56,211 bases of DNA from assembly GCA_028865545.1 (NCBI GenBank), contig JAGWJY010000018.1, forward strand, positions 1 through 56,211. Direction: 5' to 3'. A program made the translations under genes and the position numbers. Positions 9,454 to 18,158 of this stretch are shown piece after piece; the first letter of the stretch is position 1; each line of letters starts with the position of its first letter. The stretch is from Alphaproteobacteria bacterium. Lineage in GTDB: Bacteria; Pseudomonadota; Alphaproteobacteria; Micropepsales; Micropepsaceae. The notes under the pieces are model-generated. The model made no database searches and was not told the DNA's origin. It saw only the letters and a program-made list of their open reading frames with translations.

Positions 9454-9855
9454 TCAGAAGGAACCGCAGGACGGATATTCCAAAATCAGGACAGAATCCT
9501 GATGAAAACGCTTCTTATAGGCCTCGCGGATCGCAGCCAGTTTGGTCTGTGCGTCCGCCGCGTCCGGCAGGACGATCGTGATAATCTTGGATGCCTCGCG
9601 CACGACGGCACCGTCCGCGCCATGCCACAGCCCGGAAGCGTCTTCCACCGTCAGTCCATCGGGAAAGCGCGGCGTCACTTCTTCGTCCAGGAAGTGCTGC
9701 CAGTCGGCATCGCCGACGCCGGAGCGGTCGCCGATGTCGCGACCGAAATACAGTTCCGCCTTCGTCATCGGTTGCAGTCCCGCGGGACAAGACGGCTGCG
9801 GAAAACCCGCGCAGCCGGCCAGAAGCAACATCACTGCCAAGACAAGGCCCCGCAT
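9454..9855 (-). CDS. DUF3574 lipoprotein
   Basis: The product is a 133-residue lipoprotein: a short hydrophobic signal ends in the lipobox LLAGC (Cys15). The mature part contains KAELYFGRDIG, WQHFLDEEVTPRFPDGLTV, an REASKIITIVL segment and AIREAYKKRFHQDSVL, the conserved pattern of DUF3574, a family of small secreted proteins without assigned function. It is divergent from sciP with about 300 bases between them. Start at the first ATG, next to the signal peptide. Confidence 0.85.
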   Translation of the reverse strand: MRGLVLAVMLLLAGCAGFPQPSCPAGLQPMTKAELYFGRDIGDRSGVGDADWQHFLDEEVTPRFPDGLTVEDASGLWHGADGAVVREASKIITIVLPDAADAQTKLAAIREAYKKRFHQDSVLILEYPSCGSF

Positions 9856-10154
9856 CGATCACGCTCCGAACGCCGCTGCGATCCTACAAACGCGCCGCGG
9901 TGGATGAAAGGCGCCATGGCCGTCGGCAACGCGGCTCAAAGTCTTCGTCGGCATCTGGATTTCGCGTATTGGAAAGACTGCAATCATCGGCGGCCGGCGC
10001 GCGCGGACGCCAGCCTGTTGACTGGGTTTGTCTTGATAGCTTTCGCTGCTCTTTATTAGCAATTTGTTAAACACAATTAAAAAGTCTCATTCTTCTCACA
10101 GCCGCCCGTCGTCCCAGTCGCTATGTACGAATGGCGATAGAAGGAGAACATGCG
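9856..10154. other. gene-free region between DUF3574 gene and sciP
   Basis: This 299-base divergent spacer has no convincing gene. Its right end is AT-rich and holds three TTAA-like half-sites (10056-10080) about 75-100 bases before the sciP start. The left half is ordinary GC-rich sequence with short shadow frames only. Confidence 0.6.
10056..10080 (+). promoter_or_regulatory. candidate CtrA-binding half-sites upstream of sciP
   Basis: TTAG at 10056-10059 and TTAA at 10067-10070 are separated by exactly seven bases, matching the CtrA box TTAA-N7-TTAA with one mismatch. A further TTAA (10077-10080) follows with a six-base gap. In Caulobacter, sciP is activated by CtrA, whose activity SciP then limits. 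Binding here is inferred. Confidence 0.4.
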
Positions 10155-10439
10155 ATGGGACGTGACGGAAGAATTCCGCTCCCTCAGGTCATTGGACCGG
10201 ACGGCGCCATTATGACCGCGGCCGATCTGCCGCCGGTCAACACCAAGCGCTGGGTAATCCGCAGAAAGGCGGAAGTCGTCGCGGCAGTGGAAGGCGGACT
10301 GCTCACGCTCGACGAAGCCTGCAGGCGTTACAGCCTTTCGGTCGAGGAATTTCTCGGCTGGGAACGCGCCATCCATCGCTACGGCATGTCCGGGCTGCGC
10401 GTCACGCACGCCCAGCAATACCGGAGCGCGAGGCTCTAG
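10155..10439 (+). CDS. sciP: SciP, DUF1153 inhibitor of CtrA-dependent transcription
   Basis: SciP is a small helix-turn-helix protein that binds CtrA in Caulobacter and stops it recruiting RNA polymerase, restricting CtrA-driven genes to part of the cell cycle. The 94 residues contain the conserved block VIGPDGAIMTAADLPP, then NTKRWVIRRKAEVVAAVEGG, LLTLDEACRRYSLSVEEFL and the end AIHRYGMSGLRVT. I chose the ATG at 10155, which has AAGGAG nine bases before it; an earlier in-frame ATG at 10131 has no ribosome site. CtrA-like half-sites lie upstream. Its presence implies a CtrA pathway in the genome. Confidence 0.93.
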   Translation: MGRDGRIPLPQVIGPDGAIMTAADLPPVNTKRWVIRRKAEVVAAVEGGLLTLDEACRRYSLSVEEFLGWERAIHRYGMSGLRVTHAQQYRSARL

Positions 10440-10458
10440 AGTAAGCGGTGACGGCGGC

Positions 10459-10478
10459 GCCCGCCCTCAGGGGCGGGC
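10459..10478. terminator. GC-rich hairpin between convergent sciP and slipin genes
   Basis: GCCCGCCC (10459-10466) pairs perfectly with GGGCGGGC (10471-10478) around a TCAG loop. It lies between two gene ends (sciP stop 10439, slipin stop 10497), as a bidirectional terminator would. It lacks a T-run, so it may need Rho or act as a 3'-end stabiliser. Confidence 0.5.
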
Positions 10479-10496
10479 CCCGCAGCATTCCCGGTT

Positions 10497-11249
10497 CTAA
10501 GTCCGTCCGGCGATCGCCTTCGCCGCCTCGACAAACTCGCTCGGCATCATCACCACGGTCATGGTGTTTTGCTCGGCCCCGATCTCGGTGAGCATCTGCA
10601 TGCGGCGCAATTCGAGAGAGGCCGGCGTTTTCATGATCTCGTCCGCCGCTTCACGCAGCTTCAGCGCGGCCTCGTGCTCCGCTTCCGCCTTGATGATGCG
10701 GGCGCGCTTCTCGCGCAGCGCCTCGGCTTCCTGCGCCATGGCACGCTGCATCGAGGCCGGTATCTCGACATTCTTCATCTCGACGGCTTGCACTTCGACG
10801 CCCCAGGCTTCGGTGACCTGATCGACGCGCTCCTTGACGAGTTTGCCCATCTTCTCGCGTTCTTTCAGCACGTCGTCGAGCGAATGTTGGCCGATGACGT
10901 TGCGCAGCGTGGTGAGCGCCACCTGGATGATGGCGTTGCGCACGTTCTGCACTTCGATGATGGCAAGATCCGGTTTCACGATGCGATACCAGATCACGGC
11001 GTTGGCCTGGACGGGGACGTTGTCCTTCGTCATCGCTTCCTGCTGCTCCACGCCGTCGGTGAAGACCCGCATGTCCACCTTCACCGCGCGTTCGACACCC
11101 AGCGGAATGATCCAAAACAGTCCCGGTCCGCGCGTCACCGTGTAACGGCCGAAGCGGAAGACGAGCGCACGCTCGTATTGCTGGGCGACGCGAAAGCCCG
11201 TGAGCAGGATGAACGCGATGATGAGTACGACGATCAGTAAGGCAGGCAT
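10497..11249 (-). CDS. slipin / stomatin-like SPFH-domain membrane protein
   Basis: The product is 250 residues with one N-terminal membrane helix (about 3-18) and an SPFH/band-7 domain (EQYERALVFRFGRY-type start, then RGPGLFWIIPLGVERAVKVDMR). The marker NVPVQANAVIWYRIVKP, a charged coiled region rich in Ala/Glu/Lys (about 165-210) and the tail ending FVEAAKAIAG follow. Slipins form oligomeric rings and organise membrane microdomains. Many are paired with an NfeD protease-like gene; none is adjacent here, so this appears to be a solo slipin. Start at the ATG preceding the membrane helix. Confidence 0.9.
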   Translation of the reverse strand: MPALLIVVLIIAFILLTGFRVAQQYERALVFRFGRYTVTRGPGLFWIIPLGVERAVKVDMRVFTDGVEQQEAMTKDNVPVQANAVIWYRIVKPDLAIIEVQNVRNAIIQVALTTLRNVIGQHSLDDVLKEREKMGKLVKERVDQVTEAWGVEVQAVEMKNVEIPASMQRAMAQEAEALREKRARIIKAEAEHEAALKLREAADEIMKTPASLELRRMQMLTEIGAEQNTMTVVMMPSEFVEAAKAIAGRT

Positions 11250-11348
11250 GGCCTTATCCCTCCCTGGTGCCGGAACGATAGGTAAGCATTCGCGGGCGCG
11301 GTTGAAAGGGATGGGGTTTTGGCAGCGGGACCGGGTACTTATCGGCAG

Positions 11349-11891
11349 TCATTCGTCCGGGCCGATGCGTTCCGCGCCAGATGGCGTGAAGACCGAGTCT
11401 GCCAGCAGCGGCCGCACGGCCGTCCGCTCCCGATCCGGCAGCGCCGCGATGAGCTGTTCGATCATTTTCCCAGACACCGGATGACGCCAATGCGGCGCAA
11501 CGTCGGCGAGCGGGATCAGCACAAAGGCGCGTTCCGCTACGCGCGGATGCGGCAGCATCGGCGGCCCATCTTCGATACGCCCGTCGAAATCAATCAGATC
11601 AAGATCGAGTGTCCGCGGCGCATTCTTCACGCTCCGCGTGCGTCCGTAGGCGGACTCAATCTCATGCAGCAAATTCATAACTGCAGCGGAGGAAAGGCTT
11701 GTTTCAACGCGGATGACAGCGTTTACGAATGGCGGATCCGACGGATCAGGCCATGCCGGGGTTGCAAAAAAGCGCGATTTTGCAGCGATTTTCATGCCGC
11801 GTTTTGAAAGTTCCGCAATCGCTTCCGCAATCGTCTCTGCCGGAGCACCCACGGATGACGCGAGATTTGCACCCAATGCAATCAGGACCAT
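11349..11891 (-). CDS. folK: 2-amino-4-hydroxy-6-hydroxymethyldihydropteridine pyrophosphokinase
   Basis: FolK transfers pyrophosphate from ATP to 6-hydroxymethyl-7,8-dihydropterin, a step in folate synthesis. The 180-residue protein begins MVLIALGANLASS, contains FFATPAWPDPSDPPFVNAV and the catalytic/metal motif RTLDLDLIDFDG with two aspartates, then LPHPRVAERAFVLIPLADVAP, all diagnostic of HPPK. It stands alone: folB and folP are not next to it. It is divergent from the NYN gene, with 105 bases between. Confidence 0.94.
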   Translation of the reverse strand: MVLIALGANLASSVGAPAETIAEAIAELSKRGMKIAAKSRFFATPAWPDPSDPPFVNAVIRVETSLSSAAVMNLLHEIESAYGRTRSVKNAPRTLDLDLIDFDGRIEDGPPMLPHPRVAERAFVLIPLADVAPHWRHPVSGKMIEQLIAALPDRERTAVRPLLADSVFTPSGAERIGPDE

Positions 11892-11996
11892 GTTATCATT
11901 CCGGCCTTGCGCGAACGCGTCGAATGCTTAGAACCAAGTACGGGCCTTTGGGGGAATTTGCCCGAATGGTCATGAATTTTTTTGATGGAGATCATT

Positions 11997-12572
11997 ATGT
12001 TGTTCTATCCGCAGGAGAAACTGGCGCTATTTATCGATGGTGCGAATTTATACGGTGCGGCCAAAGGCCTTCAATTCGACATCGATTATAAGCGTCTCCT
12101 TGAACTCTTCGCACGCAAGGGCGTGCTGGTACGCGCCTTCTACTATACGGCGGTGGCCGAGGATCAGGAATTCTCGCCTTTGCGCCCGCTGGTCGACTGG
12201 CTCGACTACAACGGTTTTTCGGTGGTGACCAAGCCGCTGAAGGAATTTACGGACTCCCAGGGCCGGCGTCGCGTCAAAGGCAATATGGACATCGAACTCG
12301 CCATCGATGTGATGGAGATGGTCGATCAGGTCGATCACATCGTCATCTTCTCGGGCGACGGCGATTTCCGCCGGCTTGTGGAAGCTGCCCAGCGCAAGGG
12401 ACGGCGCGTCAGCGTGGTCTCGACGATCCGCACCCAGCCGCCGATGGTATCCGACGACCTGCGCCGCCAGGCGGACAACTTCATCGAGCTTGAAGAACTG
12501 AAGCCGATGATCATGCGCGAAGGCGGCGTGCGCTCGAACGCGATCGGGACCGGCGAGCAAGCGGCGCAGTAA
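11997..12572 (+). CDS. NYN-domain (LabA/DUF88-like) putative ribonuclease
   Basis: The product is a 191-residue protein with a PIN-like NYN fold. The acidic catalytic residues appear in LALFIDGANLYG near the start, KGNMDIELAIDVMEM in the middle and IVIFSGDGDFRRLVEAAQRKG, the standard three Asp positions of the LabA/DUF88 family. Members are presumed metal-dependent RNases. The ATG at 11997 has GGAG eight bases upstream; the frame also opens at 11982. It ends six bases before the uracil-DNA glycosylase start, so the two are probably co-transcribed. Confidence 0.88.
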   Translation: MLFYPQEKLALFIDGANLYGAAKGLQFDIDYKRLLELFARKGVLVRAFYYTAVAEDQEFSPLRPLVDWLDYNGFSVVTKPLKEFTDSQGRRRVKGNMDIELAIDVMEMVDQVDHIVIFSGDGDFRRLVEAAQRKGRRVSVVSTIRTQPPMVSDDLRRQADNFIELEELKPMIMREGGVRSNAIGTGEQAAQ

Positions 12573-12577
12573 ATCCG

Positions 12578-13219
12578 TTGAACCCCGGCGAACCGCCGCG
12601 CGATTGTCTGCTCTGCCCTCGCCTTGTCCAGTTCCGCAAGGCGAATGCGAAAACCTATCCGGACTATTTCAACGCTCCGGTGCCGGCCTTCGGCTCGCGC
12701 GACGCGCGCCTGCTGATCGTGGGTCTCGCGCCCGGCCTCAAGGGCGCCAACCGCACCGGGCGTCCGTTCACCGGGGACTGGGCGGGCGATCTGCTGTTCG
12801 CCACGCTGCTGAAGCACGGTCTGGCGAAAGGTTCCTATCAGGAACGTGCCGACGACGGCCTGACTCTGGTCGAGTGCGCCATCACCAACGCCGTACGCTG
12901 CGTGCCGCCGGAAAACAAACCGACGCCCGCCGAGATCAAGACCTGCCGGAATTTCCTCGTCGGGCAGATTTCGGCGATGCCGCGTTTGCGCACGATCCTG
13001 GCGCTCGGCAAGATCGCCCATGACAGCGTCTGCGATACGCTGGGCGCGAAGAAATCCGCCCATCCGTTCAAGCACGGCGTCGCCTACAGGCTCGAACGCC
13101 TGACGCTGATCTCCAGCTACCACTGCTCGCGCTACAACACGAACACCGGCGTGCTGACCGAAGCGATGTTCGACGACGTGGTGAGACAGGCGAAGCTTCT
13201 GGCGATGCCGCAGCTCTGA
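12578..13219 (+). CDS. uracil-DNA glycosylase, family 4/5 (UDGb-like)
   Basis: The enzyme excises uracil from DNA. The 213-residue protein has an N-terminal CLLCPR cysteine pair, expected to ligate an iron-sulfur cluster, the active-site motif GLAPGLKGANRTGRPFTGD, the central NAVRCVPPENKPTP segment with another cysteine, ILALGKIAHDSV, and a C-terminal SSYHCSRYNTNTG that holds the last cysteine and the HPS-like motif position. GLAPG (not GQDPYH or GEAPG) points to the family 5 type. Start is a TTG (12578) five bases after the NYN stop; the two genes likely form one unit. It ends convergently against the AhpD-like gene. Confidence 0.88.
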   Translation: MNPGEPPRDCLLCPRLVQFRKANAKTYPDYFNAPVPAFGSRDARLLIVGLAPGLKGANRTGRPFTGDWAGDLLFATLLKHGLAKGSYQERADDGLTLVECAITNAVRCVPPENKPTPAEIKTCRNFLVGQISAMPRLRTILALGKIAHDSVCDTLGAKKSAHPFKHGVAYRLERLTLISSYHCSRYNTNTGVLTEAMFDDVVRQAKLLAMPQL

Positions 13220-13222
13220 CCG

Positions 13223-13582
13223 TTACGCGGCGGGCGCGTTCTTCGCCACATACTGGTCATAGGCCTCCACCGCCTGCGCCGCGTACATCACCGCCGGTCC
13301 GGCGCCCATGTAAATGGCCATCCCCACCGTCTCCATCACCTCGTCGCGCGTCGCGCCGTGTTTGCGGGCGGATTCGGCATGAAAGGAAATGCAGGGGTCG
13401 CAACGGAGCGCGACGGCAATGCCGAGCGCGATCAGTTCCTTGGTCTTGGTGTCGAGCGCCTTGGCTTGCGTGGCCGCCACCGCCATGGCCGAAAACGCCT
13501 TCATCGTATCGGGCGCACCGATCCGCAGTTCCTTGACCAGTGTGCTCATTTCGGTCGCGGTCTTAGGCCAGTCCTTGTACAT
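13223..13582 (-). CDS. carboxymuconolactone decarboxylase / AhpD-like protein
   Basis: The product is a 119-residue all-helical protein of the CMD/AhpD superfamily. The redox motif Cys61-Asp-Pro-Cys64, with His68 in CDPCISFH, marks the alkylhydroperoxidase-like branch. KELIALGIAVALR precedes it and GATRDEVMETVGMAIYMGAGP follows, as in the family. The ATG at 13580-13582 has GGGAGA upstream; the frame opens further to 13630 without a ribosome site. The likely role is peroxide or disulfide chemistry, but no partner gene such as ahpC is close. Confidence 0.88.
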   Translation of the reverse strand: MYKDWPKTATEMSTLVKELRIGAPDTMKAFSAMAVAATQAKALDTKTKELIALGIAVALRCDPCISFHAESARKHGATRDEVMETVGMAIYMGAGPAVMYAAQAVEAYDQYVAKNAPAA

Positions 13583-13712
13583 GAAAAATCTCCCGTTCTG
13601 CTGATGCGGCCGGACCAGCGGCCTGCACATGCCGCCGAGTCATATCGGGGCAAATCCACAGCATATATACGTGGAATATCGTATCCGGCGCCAATCCCCA
13701 TCGCCGCAGGGC

Positions 13713-14384
13713 TCAGGAGTAACGTTCCTCTTTCCAGGGATCGCCTTCGTTGTGATAGCCGCGCGTTTCCCAGAAGCCCGGCTGATCGACCGCCACGAAA
13801 TCCAGGCGGTTCACCCATTTGGCGCTTTTCCAGAAATACCAGTCCGGGATCACCACGCGCACCGGCCCGCCATGTTCGCGCGGGATCGCCGCACCTTCCC
13901 AGGAATGAGCCAACAAAACATTGGCGTCCGCGAACACGGACAGCTTCACATTCGTCGTATAGCCGTCATAGGCGTGGAAGATCACATGCGCCGCTTCCGG
14001 CTTCGGCTTCACCAGATCGAGCAGCGTCTTCGACAACACCCCCTGCCAGCGATTGTCGTAACGGCTCCACTGGGTCACGCAGTGAATGTCGCTGACAAGG
14101 TCAACCTGCGGCAGCGCGTGGAACTGCGGCAGCGTCCAGACGAGCGGATTCTCCACCAAGCCGGTGACGCGCAAGTGCCACTTCTCCGGCTTGACGTCGG
14201 GCTGCGCGCCGAGGTCCAGCACCGGCCAGTTCTTCACTTCCTTCTGGCCGGGCGGCAGACGGTGCACATGGCCGAGATCGGGCCGGCCGGTGATCAAACG
14301 CCCCTCTTCCGCCCATTTCTCTTTGGTGCGGACGAGCTTGTCTTTGATCTGGCCGATCAGGTCCGGCTTGTCGTCGTCACTCAT
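13713..14384 (-). CDS. molybdopterin-dependent oxidoreductase (sulfite-oxidase fold)
   Basis: The product is a 223-residue single-domain oxidoreductase of the sulfite oxidase/YedY superfamily. The molybdenum-ligating cysteine is in SDIHCVTQWSRYD (Cys102). WHLRVTGLVENPLVWTL opens the Mo-binding domain, HAYDGYTTNVKL follows, and REHGGPVRVVIPDWYFWKSAKWV is the conserved C-terminal cofactor loop. There is no signal peptide or twin-arginine motif, so it seems cytoplasmic, unlike MsrP. No heme or membrane partner gene is adjacent. The substrate is unknown. Confidence 0.88.
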   Translation of the reverse strand: MSDDDKPDLIGQIKDKLVRTKEKWAEEGRLITGRPDLGHVHRLPPGQKEVKNWPVLDLGAQPDVKPEKWHLRVTGLVENPLVWTLPQFHALPQVDLVSDIHCVTQWSRYDNRWQGVLSKTLLDLVKPKPEAAHVIFHAYDGYTTNVKLSVFADANVLLAHSWEGAAIPREHGGPVRVVIPDWYFWKSAKWVNRLDFVAVDQPGFWETRGYHNEGDPWKEERYS

Positions 14385-14419
14385 GTTGAGAGCTTGTCGC
14401 AGGGCGACGGCGAGAGCAA

Positions 14420-14893
14420 CTACCCCTTGTCCCGCATCAGCCGAGCCTTGTCGCGCTGCCAGTCACGAGCCTTCTCGGTCTCGCGCTTGTCGTGCGTTTT
14501 CTTGCCCTTGGCGATGCCGAGTTCCAGCTTGGCGATGCCCTTGGGCGTGAAATAGAGCTTGAGCGGGATCAGCGTCATGCCTTCGCGCTGCATGGCGATG
14601 GAGAGCTTGGCGACTTCCCGCTTATGGACCAGCAGTTTGCGCACACGCCGCGGCTCGTGGCCGAAACGGTTCGCCTGGGTGTATTCCGGGATATAGGCGT
14701 TCACGAGAAAGATCTCGCCGTCCCTGGCATGCGCATAGGACTCGCCGATCGTCGCCTTGCCGTTGCGCAACGACTTCACCTCGGAGCCGGTCAGCATGAT
14801 GCCGGCCTCCAGCGAAGACTCGATGAAGTAGGAGAAGCGGGCTTTGCGGTTGTCGGCGACGATCTTGCGGTCGTCGTCTTTCTTTTTTGCCAT
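14420..14893 (-). CDS. smpB: SsrA-binding protein SmpB
   Basis: SmpB binds tmRNA and brings it to stalled ribosomes for trans-translation. The 157 residues begin with a Lys-rich [19 protein letters not shown], then [37 protein letters not shown] and the basic tail [24 protein letters not shown] that inserts in the mRNA channel. I chose the ATG at 14891-14893. It begins one base after the dapA stop. The partner ssrA gene is not in this window. Confidence 0.97.
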   Translation of the reverse strand: MAKKKDDDRKIVADNRKARFSYFIESSLEAGIMLTGSEVKSLRNGKATIGESYAHARDGEIFLVNAYIPEYTQANRFGHEPRRVRKLLVHKREVAKLSIAMQREGMTLIPLKLYFTPKGIAKLELGIAKGKKTHDKRETEKARDWQRDKARLMRDKG

Positions 14894-14894
14894 G

Positions 14895-15791
14895 TCAGGC
14901 CTTGGCGACCCCGGCCGCTTCCATCGCCGCCCGCACCGTCGCGCGCGCCTTGTCGGTGGCGGAGACCAGCGGCATGCGCACTTCGTCGGTGCAGAGGCCG
15001 AGCTGCGACACGGCGAATTTGGCAGGAGCCGGGCTGGGCTCGCAGAACATGGCATCGTGCAGCGGCATCAGGCGGGCCTGCAGCGTCAACGCAGTGGCGT
15101 AATCGTGCTTCAGGCAGGCGTTCTGGAAGTCGGCGCAGAGTTTCGGGGCAACATTGGCCGTCACCGAGATGCAACCCTGGCCGCCCTGGACCATATAGGC
15201 CAATGCCGTGCCGTCTTCGCCCGAAAGCTGCACCCAATCCTTGCCGCATGCCGCCCGTTCGCGCAGCGGCCGCGCCAGATTGGCCGTGGCGTCCTTGACC
15301 CCCACGATGTTGGGAATTTTGGACAGCCGGCCCATGGTTTCGACGGATACCTCGACGATGGTGCGGCCCGGAACGATGTAGACGATGATCGGGATGTCCA
15401 CCGCTTCGGCGATGGCGGCATAGTGGCGATACATCCCTTCCTGCGACGGCTTGTTGTAATAGCCGGTCACCGAGAGGACGGCATCGGCGCCGATCGCCTT
15501 GGCGTGCTTGGTCAGCGCGATGGCTTCCACGGTCGAGTTCGAGCCCGCGCCGGCGATCACCGGCACGCGGCCGTTCGCCTCTTCGACGCAGATTTCCACA
15601 ACACGCCGGTGTTCTTCATGGCTGAGCGTCGGCGACTCGCCCGTCGTACCGCACGGCACCAGCCCGTGGCTGCCCTGTGCGATCTGCCAGGCGACAAACT
15701 TTCGGAAGGCAGCCTCGTCCACCGCACCGTTCTTCATCGGCGTGATGAGTGCGGGAAAGGAACCTCTGAAGCTGTCGCGCGTGAAAGGCAT
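14895..15791 (-). CDS. dapA: 4-hydroxy-tetrahydrodipicolinate synthase
   Basis: DapA condenses pyruvate and aspartate semialdehyde, the first committed step of lysine and diaminopimelate synthesis. The 298-residue TIM-barrel protein shows [35 protein letters not shown] (the GTTGE loop), [30 protein letters not shown] and [12 protein letters not shown]; the Schiff-base lysine is in [11 protein letters not shown]. The start at 15789-15791 gives the usual length; the frame opens 13 codons earlier. It is divergent from slt and adjacent to smpB. Confidence 0.96.
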   Translation of the reverse strand: MPFTRDSFRGSFPALITPMKNGAVDEAAFRKFVAWQIAQGSHGLVPCGTTGESPTLSHEEHRRVVEICVEEANGRVPVIAGAGSNSTVEAIALTKHAKAIGADAVLSVTGYYNKPSQEGMYRHYAAIAEAVDIPIIVYIVPGRTIVEVSVETMGRLSKIPNIVGVKDATANLARPLRERAACGKDWVQLSGEDGTALAYMVQGGQGCISVTANVAPKLCADFQNACLKHDYATALTLQARLMPLHDAMFCEPSPAPAKFAVSQLGLCTDEVRMPLVSATDKARATVRAAMEAAGVAKA

Positions 15792-15945
15792 GATCGGTAC
15801 TCGCTGGGTTTCCGCCAAAATACAGTCCACAGCCGCCAGAGCAAGGCACCCACTTGCAATCCCGGTTTGTGTGGCGCGCCCGACGGTGCGTCGCTATTGT
15901 GGCTTGCCTTCGCGTCTTGCTGCGGAAGCGAACCCGAGCCCCACG

Positions 15946-18156
15946 ATGCCCTACCGCCACCCCATGCTGCTGGTGACTGCGACGATGTTGGGGGTAATTG
16001 CGGCTCAGGCGCAAACCACGCCGCTGCCTGAGGGGCTGTCGCAACAGGGCGGCGTCATCATGATGCAGCCTATCGCGGATTCCGATCAGCCCTCCGATGC
16101 CGAGCCGGCCGGTCCCATCGAGCACCGGGAGGGAATGAGCCATGTCCTCAGTCCCGCCGACCATGATCTCTACACCAAGGCATTCGATGCGGCCGACCGC
16201 GGCGACTGGCCGACGGCGCGCCGTCTGGCTGGCCAGGGTCATGACGCGATGGCCAGCCGGCTCGTGCAGTGGCGCTATCTGCTCGACAGGAACAGCGGGG
16301 CGTCTTTCGCCGAGATCGACGCCTTCCTGAAGGCCAACCCCGACTGGCCGCTGCACGCCGTTCTGCTGGCACGCGCCGAAGAAGCGATGGATCCGGCGAC
16401 CAGCCCATCCGCCGTCATTGCGTGGTTTGCCGGGCGCGATCCGGTCAGCGCCATGGGCAAAATCCGCCTCGGCGACGCCATGATTGCCACCGGCAAGCTG
16501 GCGGAAGGGCGCGCGCTGGTGCGCCAAGGTTGGGTGGAGGGTAGTTTCCAGCGCGATCAGGAACTCGCCATCGTTCAGAAAGACGGCGCCTATTTCACGC
16601 CCGAAATCGACCGCGACCGGCTGGACAGTCTGCTGTGGCGCGGCGACGTCGACAGCGCGAAACGGCAGATGGCGCGCGTCAACGACACGACGCAGCGCCT
16701 GGCCAGGGCGCGCATCGCCCTGAGCATGAACCCGCAAAGGGCGAACAAGATCGTCTCCGAACTGTCGGCCGATCTCGCCTCGGATCCCGCGCTGCTGTTC
16801 GACCGCGCCCGCGCCGCGCGGCTCATGGGCGACGACGACCGTGCGGAAGCGCTGCTGATGCGCGCGCCGCTCAAGACGCTGACCAAGCTGCATCCCAGCC
16901 GGGTCTGGCCGGAAATCAACGCCGACGCACGTCAGGCGTTGCAGGACGGCAAGAGCAAGCTCGCCTACGACCTGGTGTCCGGCACCGCTCTGACCTCCGA
17001 TCTTCCTTTCGCCGAGTCCCAGTTCATGTCGGGCTGGATCGCGCTGCGCTTCCTGAAAGATCCCCGCACGGCGCTGAGCCATTTCAAGAAACTGGAAGAT
17101 GGTGTGTCGCGGCCGATCAGCCTCGCCCGCGCCCATTATTGGCAGGGGCGTGCTTATGAACAGCTGGGAGACATTCCCGACGCCTGGCAGCAATACCGCG
17201 CCGCCTCCAAGGAACCCGAGACCTTCTACGGCCAGATCGCGCTCGCCCGCATCGAGGCGCAGCCCGTGCTGCACGTCCGAAGCACAGCAACCGCCGGCGA
17301 TCCACCGCGCACCGCCTTTGAAAAAGATGATCTGGTCCGCGCCATGCGCGTGCTGGCCGATCTGGGCGCACAGAACTTCCTGCGTTATTTCGCGCTGCAC
17401 TATCAGACGCTTCATCCCGGCGCGGGACATGTGGAGCAGCTTGCCCAAGCGCTGACCGAGATGGGATTCCGCGACGTGGCGCTGCGGATCGCCAAGACGG
17501 CCGGCTATGACGACATCGTGCTCCCGCGCTACGCCTACCCGGTGATTTCGATCCCAACCTATCGCGGCCCCGGCAAGGCGCCGGAGCCGGCGCTGGTGCT
17601 GGGCCTCATCCGCCAGGAGACAGAGTTCGATCCGGAATCGATCAGCAGCGCCGGCGCCCGCGGCCTGATGCAGGTCATGCCGTCCACCGCCCGGCGGAAT
17701 TCACGGCTGGCGGGACTGCCCTATCGGCCGAACAACCTGACCAGCGATGTCGATTACAACATGCAGCTCGGCATGACGGAGTTTGCCGGATACCTCGACG
17801 ATTGGGGAAACTCGCTGGTTCTGGCGGCGGCCGCCTATAATGCCGGTCCGACCAATGCGCGGCGATGGATTGCGGCCTTCGGCGATCCGCGCAGCCCGGA
17901 TGTGGACCCCATCGATTGGATCGAGCAGATCCCGTTCAGCGAGACCCGGAACTACGTCATGCGTGTGATCGAAAATACCGAGGTCTATCGCAGCAGAATT
18001 GCCGGCCATGATCAGCCGCTGCGCATCCTGACCGATCTCTATGGGACGAACCCGCAGCCCAAGCCGCTCGTCTACACGCCGCCGCCGCCGACACCGCAGG
18101 GTCCAGTGCCGGTACCGGCGCCCAGGCCGGATACCGCCGCGTCAAAGGCGAACTAG
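15946..18156 (+). CDS. slt: soluble lytic murein transglycosylase
   Basis: This periplasmic enzyme cleaves the glycan strand of peptidoglycan to form 1,6-anhydro ends. The 736-residue protein has a signal peptide (about 1-23, ending AAQAQ), a long alpha-superhelical middle of TPR-like repeats (about 70-500) and a C-terminal lysozyme-like SLT domain. The catalytic glutamate is in LIRQETEFDPES (Glu558), followed by SSAGARGLMQVMPSTA and AAAAYNAGP. The tail after residue 700 is proline-rich (PPPPTPQGPVPVPAP). The open frame reaches back to 15499 opposite dapA, but homology and the signal peptide fix the start at 15946 (or 15964). Confidence 0.94.
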   Translation: MPYRHPMLLVTATMLGVIAAQAQTTPLPEGLSQQGGVIMMQPIADSDQPSDAEPAGPIEHREGMSHVLSPADHDLYTKAFDAADRGDWPTARRLAGQGHDAMASRLVQWRYLLDRNSGASFAEIDAFLKANPDWPLHAVLLARAEEAMDPATSPSAVIAWFAGRDPVSAMGKIRLGDAMIATGKLAEGRALVRQGWVEGSFQRDQELAIVQKDGAYFTPEIDRDRLDSLLWRGDVDSAKRQMARVNDTTQRLARARIALSMNPQRANKIVSELSADLASDPALLFDRARAARLMGDDDRAEALLMRAPLKTLTKLHPSRVWPEINADARQALQDGKSKLAYDLVSGTALTSDLPFAESQFMSGWIALRFLKDPRTALSHFKKLEDGVSRPISLARAHYWQGRAYEQLGDIPDAWQQYRAASKEPETFYGQIALARIEAQPVLHVRSTATAGDPPRTAFEKDDLVRAMRVLADLGAQNFLRYFALHYQTLHPGAGHVEQLAQALTEMGFRDVALRIAKTAGYDDIVLPRYAYPVISIPTYRGPGKAPEPALVLGLIRQETEFDPESISSAGARGLMQVMPSTARRNSRLAGLPYRPNNLTSDVDYNMQLGMTEFAGYLDDWGNSLVLAAAAYNAGPTNARRWIAAFGDPRSPDVDPIDWIEQIPFSETRNYVMRVIENTEVYRSRIAGHDQPLRILTDLYGTNPQPKPLVYTPPPPTPQGPVPVPAPRPDTAASKAN

Positions 18157-18158
18157 GG

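Noticed and set aside
15616-17448. 610-codon minus-strand frame opposite slt
   Set aside because: It spans both dapA and slt regions in antisense and looks like high-GC noise.
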